A stretch of 10,240 nucleotides of DNA from Promethearchaeota archaeon (GTDB lineage: Archaea; Asgardarchaeota; Lokiarchaeia; Sigyniarchaeales; SOKP01): assembly GCA_030606095.1 (NCBI GenBank), contig JAUWHC010000057.1, positions 1 through 10,240 on the forward strand, written 5' to 3'. Shown one piece after another: positions 5,980 through 10,240 of the stretch. The translations under genes and the position numbers were made by a program. The notes under the pieces were generated by a model that ran no database searches, was not told where the DNA came from, and worked only from the letters and a program-made list of their open reading frames with translations. Positions within the stretch are counted from its first letter, which is position 1, and each line of letters begins with the position of its first letter.

Positions 5980-7104
5980 ATAAGATTACTCGAATATGAG
6001 AGCAAAGAAATTTTTAGAAATTTTGATATTCCCTTAGCAAAAAGTGTAGTTATTCTAAGAAGCGACATTATTGAAGATAAAGTAAGAAAATTTAGATTTC
6101 CAGCGATAGTCAAATCCCAAATTGCTATAGGGAGTAGAAAAAAAGCAGGGTTGATAAAGATTGCTCAGTCGAAAGACGAAGCTATTTTTTTATGTAAAGA
6201 ATTCTTTAATAGAACTGTAGCGGGTTTCCAAGTTGAAGCTATTCTAATCGAAGAACTTGTTAAAATTGAGCACGAATATTATTGCTCAATCGCTTTAGAT
6301 GCTTCAGGTAGACAATTTTTTCTAATTGCTAGCAAAGAAGGAGGAATTGATATCGAAGAAGTTGCTAAAAAACTTCCAGAGACTATAATAAAAAAGAGCT
6401 TCTCGCTTCAGGAGGGTATATCTGAAGAATTAGCAGAAAAAGTCGCTCGGGAATTAGGATTTACAAATAATCTTATAAATTCAGTTAAAGAACTTCTTAT
6501 TAAATTATGGGATATTGTTGTTAAAATGGAAGCTCAGTTGGTCGAAATAAACCCTCTGGTTTTAACACCTTCGGGATTAGTTGCAGTCGATGGGAAAATG
6601 ATTTTAGACGATGATTCGGCGTTTCGTCAACCAATTGTTCAAAAACTACAAGAAAAAAAGTTGAGTGAATTAGAAAAACTTGCTAAAAACGCTGGTTTTT
6701 CGTTTGTTGAGTTAGATGGGGATATTGGTATCCTAGCAAACGGAGCAGGACTCACTATGGCTTTGTTAGATGTATTGTCTGAATTAGAATTGCAGCCGGC
6801 TAATTTTTTAGATGTGGGGGGTGGAGCTAGTAAAGAGAGAGTATACACAGCGCTTGAACTAATTTTTAAATTAAAACCAAAAAGCGTTTTAGTTAATATT
6901 TTTGGAGGTATCACTCGCTGCGATGTAGTAGCTCAAGCGATAATTCAAGCTTTAATGGATTTTTCAGATGCTCCACCAATAGTCATTCGATTAACCGGTA
7001 CTAAAGAAAAAGAAGGTATTGCTCTACTAAAAGAAGCAGGTATAGATGCTTTTCAAAATGTTTTGGATGCTGTAAAGAAAGTAAAAGAGGTGTTAGGTGA
7101 ATAA
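5980..7104 (+). CDS. sucC: Succinyl-CoA synthetase, beta subunit (ADP-forming type), apparent AUA start
   Basis: SucC is the ATP-grasp beta subunit that, with SucD, interconverts succinyl-CoA and succinate with nucleotide phosphorylation. A conventional start would be the TTG at 6151, but the frame is open upstream to 5965 and codes for clear SucC sequence: RLLEYESKEIF right after ATA at 5980 lines up with residues 2-12 of E. coli SucC (NLHEYQAKQLF). No ATG, GTG or TTG exists in between, so AUA at 5980 is the likely start, giving 374 residues (E. coli 388). Other motifs: VKSQ (44-47), EINPLV (189-194), FLDVGGGASKER (276-287), NIFGGITRCD (306-315). The nucleotide-binding glycine loop, usually GGRGKAGG, reads GSRKKAGL (51-58), with three glycines replaced. 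The stop is one base before the sucD ATG. An ATG-to-ATA mutation or sequencing error is the alternative. Confidence 0.88.
   Translation: MRLLEYESKEIFRNFDIPLAKSVVILRSDIIEDKVRKFRFPAIVKSQIAIGSRKKAGLIKIAQSKDEAIFLCKEFFNRTVAGFQVEAILIEELVKIEHEYYCSIALDASGRQFFLIASKEGGIDIEEVAKKLPETIIKKSFSLQEGISEELAEKVARELGFTNNLINSVKELLIKLWDIVVKMEAQLVEINPLVLTPSGLVAVDGKMILDDDSAFRQPIVQKLQEKKLSELEKLAKNAGFSFVELDGDIGILANGAGLTMALLDVLSELELQPANFLDVGGGASKERVYTALELIFKLKPKSVLVNIFGGITRCDVVAQAIIQALMDFSDAPPIVIRLTGTKEKEGIALLKEAGIDAFQNVLDAVKKVKEVLGE
7095..7100 (+). promoter_or_regulatory. Shine-Dalgarno site of sucD
   Basis: AGGTGA, inside the last codons of sucC, lies five bases before the ATG at 7106. It favours that ATG over the in-frame GTG at 7097, which is itself part of the site. 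Confidence 0.5.
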
Positions 7105-7105
7105 A

Positions 7106-7966
7106 ATGTATATAAGTAAGGATTCAAAAGTCATTGTTCAAGGCATTACGGGAAAACAAGGAATGTTTCACACTCAATTAATGCGTGAATACGGTACTAA
7201 GATTGTTGCCGGGGTGACACCCGGAAAAGGCGGTCAAGAAGTATATGACGTTCCAGTTTTTAACAGAATGGAAGAAGCAATTCAAGAAACGGGAGCAGAT
7301 ACGAGTATAGTGTTTGTTCCAGCAAGATTTACTTTAGAAGCAGCTATGGAAAGTTTAGATTCTGAAATTAAGATGACATGCATTATAACTGAAAATGTGC
7401 CTGTATATGATATGATTAAGCTTATAGAGAAAGCTAAGGAAATGGGGTTACATTTAATTGGTCCTAATTGTCCAGGAATGTTAATTCCAGATAAAATCAA
7501 ATTAGGAATAATGCCAGGTGACTTGTGCCATTTTGGTAATGTGGCAGTCATTTCAAAAAGTGGTACACTTTCTTACGAAATAACCAAAGCGATAGGAAAC
7601 GAAGGAATTGGAGTTTCTGCATATATAGGAATCGGTGGCGATCCTGTAAGAGGAAAAACGATGGTTGAAGCTGTAGAATATTATGTCAACGATAAAAATT
7701 CTAAACTCATCGTTTTAATTGGAGAAATTGGCTCCAATGAAGAAGAGAAAACCGCAGAATATATTAAAAATTATGTTGACAAACCAATTGTAGCTTATAT
7801 TGCCGGAAAAAGTGCTCCAGAGGGTAAAAGAATGGGACATGCTGGAGCAATTATATCAGGAGATTTCGGAACAGCTCAAGGAAAAATTAAAGCTTTAAAA
7901 ATTGCTGGGGCTTATATTGCAGATACTCCTTGGGATGTGCCAAAAATTATTAGAGAAATCCTCTAA
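7106..7966 (+). CDS. sucD: Succinyl-CoA synthetase, alpha subunit
   Basis: The 286-residue protein matches SucD end to end. It has an N-terminal CoA-binding Rossmann domain with GITGKQG (13-19) and GVTPGKGG (36-43), the IGPNCPG turn (118-124), SKSGTLSYE (150-158), GIGGDP (175-180) and GEIGS (206-210). The phosphohistidine motif GKRMGHAGA (240-248) places the catalytic His at residue 245. During turnover the phosphate passes from succinyl phosphate to this His and on to the nucleotide in SucC. The ATG at 7106 sits one base after the sucC stop, with AGGTGA before it, so the pair is co-transcribed and probably translationally coupled. An in-frame GTG at 7097 would add three residues and overlap sucC, and is less likely. 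All visible catalytic residues of this subunit are intact. Family members acting on malate or citrate exist, so the substrate is assigned by overall similarity to SucD. Confidence 0.93.
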   Translation: MYISKDSKVIVQGITGKQGMFHTQLMREYGTKIVAGVTPGKGGQEVYDVPVFNRMEEAIQETGADTSIVFVPARFTLEAAMESLDSEIKMTCIITENVPVYDMIKLIEKAKEMGLHLIGPNCPGMLIPDKIKLGIMPGDLCHFGNVAVISKSGTLSYEITKAIGNEGIGVSAYIGIGGDPVRGKTMVEAVEYYVNDKNSKLIVLIGEIGSNEEEKTAEYIKNYVDKPIVAYIAGKSAPEGKRMGHAGAIISGDFGTAQGKIKALKIAGAYIADTPWDVPKIIREIL

Positions 7967-7997
7967 GTAAAGTATTTAGAGTAATATTGTCATAATG

Positions 7998-8022
7998 TTT
8001 TTTTAAATTAAATGCTTTTTTT
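7998..8022 (+). terminator. Paired oligo-T runs after sucD
   Basis: Two runs of seven T (7998-8004 and 8016-8022) begin about 30 bases after the sucD stop. Such runs terminate archaeal transcription. Together with the separate TATA box before aclB, they suggest that sucCD and aclBA are separate transcription units despite their shared orientation. Confidence 0.45.
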
Positions 8023-8061
8023 CTATAAAGTGCCCAGATGGGCTTAAAAACGCACACCTCA

Positions 8062-8073
8062 TAATTCGAATTA
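8062..8073. repeat. Perfect 12-base palindrome in the sucD-aclB gap
   Basis: TAATTCGAATTA reads the same on both strands. It is about 85 bases upstream of the aclB TATA box. A role as a regulator site is possible but unsupported beyond the symmetry. Confidence 0.25.
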
Positions 8074-8123
8074 AACAATTCCTTGAAAAAATCGATGTAA
8101 CCACTTAATAAAGGGGAAAAGAA

Positions 8124-8144
8124 TCCCATATAGTTAATGTGGGA
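8124..8144. promoter_or_regulatory. Inverted repeat directly upstream of the aclB TATA box, possible operator
   Basis: TCCCATAT and ATGTGGGA form an inverted repeat around the 5-base centre AGTTA, with one G-T step in the arms. It ends four bases before the TATA element of aclB and overlaps the place where TFB would bind, a typical position for archaeal regulators. It is the only GC-containing symmetric element in this AT-rich gap. Confidence 0.35.
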
Positions 8145-8160
8145 AAAATTTATATAAAAA
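8145..8160 (+). promoter_or_regulatory. Archaeal-type promoter of aclBA
   Basis: An A-rich BRE-like stretch followed by TTTATATA (8149-8156) is the clearest archaeal TATA box in the window. Transcription should begin near 8178-8182, leaving a leader of about 45-50 bases before the TTG start of aclB. Confidence 0.5.
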
Positions 8161-8227
8161 AACAATCTACACTTATTACTATTATATAACATAATACAAT
8201 AAAATAATTTAAGAGATAGAGAGAGAA

Positions 8228-9523
8228 TTGGCTCAAAAAAATATTTATGAATATGACGCTAAAAAGCTCATAGCGAGCGAATTACCAAAATATTATCCAG
8301 AATACAAATACCATAACAAATTAGTGATTATTGACAGCAAAGCTGACTTAGAGAAAGCAATCTCGGATAATTCTTGGATAAATACAGAAAAAGTTGTAAT
8401 AAAACCTGACCAACTTTTTGGAAAAAGAGGGAAGGCAAATTTACTCTTGTTAGATGCAAATTGTGATGAAATGAAAGATTTTTGTTATAACAATTTGGAT
8501 AGAGTTTGCGAGATTGGGAATGTGAGGGGCGCATTGAAACGCTTACTTGTAGAACCTTTTATCCCTCATGAAAAAGAATATTATGTTTCTATCACAACCG
8601 AAAGAGAGGGTGATGTGATCCATTTCAGTTTCGAGGGGGGCATTTATGTGGAAGAAAATTGGGATAAGGTTATTCACATACCAATACCTATTGGAACTGA
8701 TATTAAAACCTTTGATTTAGAGAGTAAATTACCAGATTTAGGAGACTCTAAAGGCGTATTAATGCCTTTTATTAAGGGCCTTTATCAAGTGTTTGTCGAT
8801 CAGGATTTTACTTTTCTTGAAATCAATCCTTTCGCAATCACTCAAGATAACAAAGTTGTTCCATTAGATGTTAAAGCTAGATTAGATGATACCGCTATAT
8901 TTCTTCATGCGGATACATGGGGAAACTCTAACAACCCAATTGAATTTCCAGCTGCTTTTGGACAGACTATGTCTGAAAAAGAAGCGTACATACGGGAGTT
9001 AGATGAAAGAACAGGGGCTTCTCTCAAATTAAAGGTTTTGAACCCAGTTGGTCGGGTTTGGACTATGGTAGCTGGAGGAGGGGCTTCAGTTATCTATACC
9101 GATACGATCGTGGACTTAGGATATGGAAAAGAATTGGGGAATTACGGAGAATATTCTGGGAATCCATCACGAGAATATACTGAAATTTACGCTCAAACCA
9201 TCATAGATCTCATTACAGAAACGCCTGATCCCGCAGGAAGGTCAAAATATCTCATAATTGGGGGAGGAATTGCTAATTTCACAGATGTAAAGGCTACCTT
9301 TACTGGAATCGTTAGTGCCATCAAGAATTCAGTAGAAAAACTGAGAAAGGCCAAGGTTAAAATATATGTACGAAGAGGTGGACCCAACGAAAAGCAAGGA
9401 CTTGAACTTATGAAGCAAGTTGGAGAGGAGACTGGTATTCCGATTGAAGTATACGATAGATACACTCATATGACTAGGGTTGTTGATTTAATAAAACAAG
9501 CAGAAGAAACAGGAGGGGCTTAA
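8228..9523 (+). CDS. aclB: ATP citrate lyase, ATP-grasp (SucC-like) subunit
   Basis: The 431-residue protein corresponds to roughly the first 425 residues of human ACLY. With its partner it converts citrate, CoA and ATP to acetyl-CoA, oxaloacetate, ADP and phosphate. Matching landmarks are VVIKPDQL with GKRGK (56-69), LLVEPFIPH (106-114), FTFLEINPF (194-202), WTMVAGGGASVIYTDT (278-293), NYGEYSG (305-311), GGGIANFTDV (345-354) and VRRGGPN (381-387). Asn350, Thr352 and Arg383 correspond to human citrate-binding Asn346, Thr348 and Arg379 with a constant offset of four. The start is TTG at 8228: the similarity begins there, and no ATG occurs in frame until about residue 82. The site before it is only a weak GAGAG run. 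The next gene starts one base after the stop. As recalled, bacterial AclB proteins are of comparable length (~400). Subunit naming follows the Chlorobium scheme. Confidence 0.93.
   Translation: MAQKNIYEYDAKKLIASELPKYYPEYKYHNKLVIIDSKADLEKAISDNSWINTEKVVIKPDQLFGKRGKANLLLLDANCDEMKDFCYNNLDRVCEIGNVRGALKRLLVEPFIPHEKEYYVSITTEREGDVIHFSFEGGIYVEENWDKVIHIPIPIGTDIKTFDLESKLPDLGDSKGVLMPFIKGLYQVFVDQDFTFLEINPFAITQDNKVVPLDVKARLDDTAIFLHADTWGNSNNPIEFPAAFGQTMSEKEAYIRELDERTGASLKLKVLNPVGRVWTMVAGGGASVIYTDTIVDLGYGKELGNYGEYSGNPSREYTEIYAQTIIDLITETPDPAGRSKYLIIGGGIANFTDVKATFTGIVSAIKNSVEKLRKAKVKIYVRRGGPNEKQGLELMKQVGEETGIPIEVYDRYTHMTRVVDLIKQAEETGGA
9511..9518 (+). promoter_or_regulatory. Strong Shine-Dalgarno site of aclA
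   Basis: AGGAGGGG lies within the last codons of aclB, six bases before the ATG at 9525. It is the strongest such site in the window. It fixes the start of aclA and suggests stronger initiation on the second gene than on aclB, whose TTG has a weak site. Confidence 0.6.
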
Positions 9524-9524
9524 A

Positions 9525-10240
9525 ATGGAAGATTATGAACTTTTTAATAGGAATACACAAGCAATAATCTACGGACTTCAAAGGAATCCTATCCAAAGAA
9601 TGCTTGATTTTGATTTTGTGAGTAAAAGAGAAAAACAATCAGTAGCAGCAATAATTAGACCTACTCAGAATGCTGCAATTAGTTATCACAAGGTTTTTTA
9701 CGGGAATAAAGAAATAGTTATACCTATTTATAAAACGCTTGATTTAGCCATGAGAAAACACCCTAACGCTGATGTGATGATAAATTTTGCTTCCTTTAGA
9801 TCCTCGTATGAAACTAGTAAAGAAGCTCTTGAATCTGATACAATCCGTACAGTCGTAATCATAGCTGAAGGCATTCCTGAAAGACAGAGTCGAGAATTAA
9901 TAAAGATCGCAGAAGAGAAGAAGAAGAATATTATTGGTCCAGCTACCGTAGGAGGAATTGTAGCGGGGGCTTTTAAAATTGGAAATACAGCAGGAACTTT
10001 AGAAAATATTAAACTTTCCAAACTATATCGACCAGGTTCAGTTGGCTTCGTTTCAAAGTCAGGTGGTTTAAGCAACGAAATGAATTTTATGATAAGTCAA
10101 ACAACCGATGGGGTATTTGAAGGCATTGCTATCGGTGGCGATAGATATCCTGGTTCAAGATTGATTGATCATCTTATGCGATACGAAGCAAACCCTAAAA
10201 TTAAAATGCTAGTAACTTTAGGTGAGATAGGTGGAACTGA
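9525..10240 (+). CDS. aclA: ATP citrate lyase, SucD/citrate-synthase-like subunit, 5' part
   Basis: The frame is open from ATG 9525 to the right edge: 238 complete codons plus two bases. The protein matches human ACLY from about residue 487: LFNRNTQAIIYGLQ (6-19), RMLDFDFV (25-32), AMRKHP (75-80), INFASFRSSYE (86-96), IIAEGIPE (112-119), the IIGPATVGGI stretch (136-145), KLYRPGSVGFVSKSGGLSNE (166-185), AIGGDRYPGS (202-211) and GEIGGT (233-238). This is the CoA-binding, SucD-like domain. The phosphorylated His (human His760, in a GHAGA motif) and the citrate-synthase-like domain that cleaves citryl-CoA would lie beyond the window; complete large subunits are about 600 residues. It begins one base after the aclB stop with AGGAGGGG before it, so aclBA is an operon. 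Without the His and the C-terminal domain in view, an isolated citryl-CoA synthetase small subunit is a formal alternative. The close match to ACLY makes lyase far more likely. Confidence 0.9.
   Translation, partial: MEDYELFNRNTQAIIYGLQRNPIQRMLDFDFVSKREKQSVAAIIRPTQNAAISYHKVFYGNKEIVIPIYKTLDLAMRKHPNADVMINFASFRSSYETSKEALESDTIRTVVIIAEGIPERQSRELIKIAEEKKKNIIGPATVGGIVAGAFKIGNTAGTLENIKLSKLYRPGSVGFVSKSGGLSNEMNFMISQTTDGVFEGIAIGGDRYPGSRLIDHLMRYEANPKIKMLVTLGEIGGT

Noticed and set aside
6639..6914. Open frame of 91 codons on the minus strand
   Set aside because: It is antisense to conserved sucC motifs; its Ser/Pro-rich product is typical of a shadow frame.
8037..8053. GCCC-AGAT-GGGC hairpin followed by A-run as an intrinsic terminator
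   Set aside because: The stem is only four bases on either strand and no T-run follows on the plus strand; the T-runs just upstream are better terminator candidates.
7950..8192. Open frame of 80 codons on the minus strand over the sucD-aclB gap
   Set aside because: The predicted peptide is Phe/Tyr/Asn-rich as expected from translated AT-rich spacer. It overlaps the T-runs and the aclB promoter, and has no recognisable domain or ribosome binding site.
9728..10075. Open frame of 115 codons on the minus strand
   Set aside because: It is antisense to aclA, whose match to ATP citrate lyase is continuous on the plus strand.
1..10240. tRNA or rRNA genes, CRISPR repeats, insertion sequences
   Set aside because: I looked for cloverleaf-like GC-rich blocks, regularly spaced repeats and transposase motifs, and saw none; this was by eye only.

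Overview
The window is AT-rich, densely packed DNA that reads as archaeal. It has TATA-like boxes, oligo-T stretches after genes, several non-AUG starts (TTG for fumarase and aclB, an apparent AUA for sucC), and a DUF2283/DUF4258 pair of the kind common in archaea and thermophilic bacteria. The two-gene ATP citrate lyase is very close to the eukaryotic enzyme. Together these suggest an uncultured archaeon, possibly an Asgard lineage. That placement is inference; no rRNA or other strong marker is present.

Left part (1-3414), an accessory region: the 3' end of a flavodoxin-fold NADPH-dependent FMN reductase; a two-gene module of a small charged protein and a minimal-nucleotidyltransferase-fold protein; a minus-strand membrane-dipeptidase-like gene interrupted by one in-frame TAG; a short tail resembling the C-terminus of an alpha/beta hydrolase; a DUF2283/DUF4258 toxin-antitoxin pair; and a roughly 75-codon tail of an FMN-dependent alpha-hydroxy-acid dehydrogenase that abuts and slightly overlaps the end of the fumarase gene.

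Right part (3404-10240), central carbon metabolism: class II fumarase and an alpha/beta hydrolase on the minus strand, then sucC-sucD (succinyl-CoA synthetase) and aclB-aclA (ATP citrate lyase; aclA runs off the right edge) on the plus strand. In each plus-strand pair the second ATG lies one base after the first stop. The subunits are paralogous (SucC with AclB, SucD with the N-terminal part of AclA), so two related acyl-CoA-forming ligase operons sit side by side. Fumarase, succinyl-CoA synthetase and ATP citrate lyase are all steps of the reductive TCA cycle, but the cycle's diagnostic ferredoxin-dependent enzymes are not in view. ATP citrate lyase could instead supply acetyl-CoA from citrate.

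Most notable: (1) the in-frame TAG in the dipeptidase, in a window where none of the eleven complete or 3'-complete genes ends with TAG (9 TAA, 2 TGA), so pyrrolysine recoding or a recent nonsense mutation are the leading explanations; (2) a full-length SucC that appears to start at AUA and has a degenerate glycine-rich loop; (3) the junction of fumarase with a dehydrogenase remnant; (4) the sucCD-aclBA neighbourhood. No tRNA, rRNA, CRISPR array or insertion sequence was recognised.
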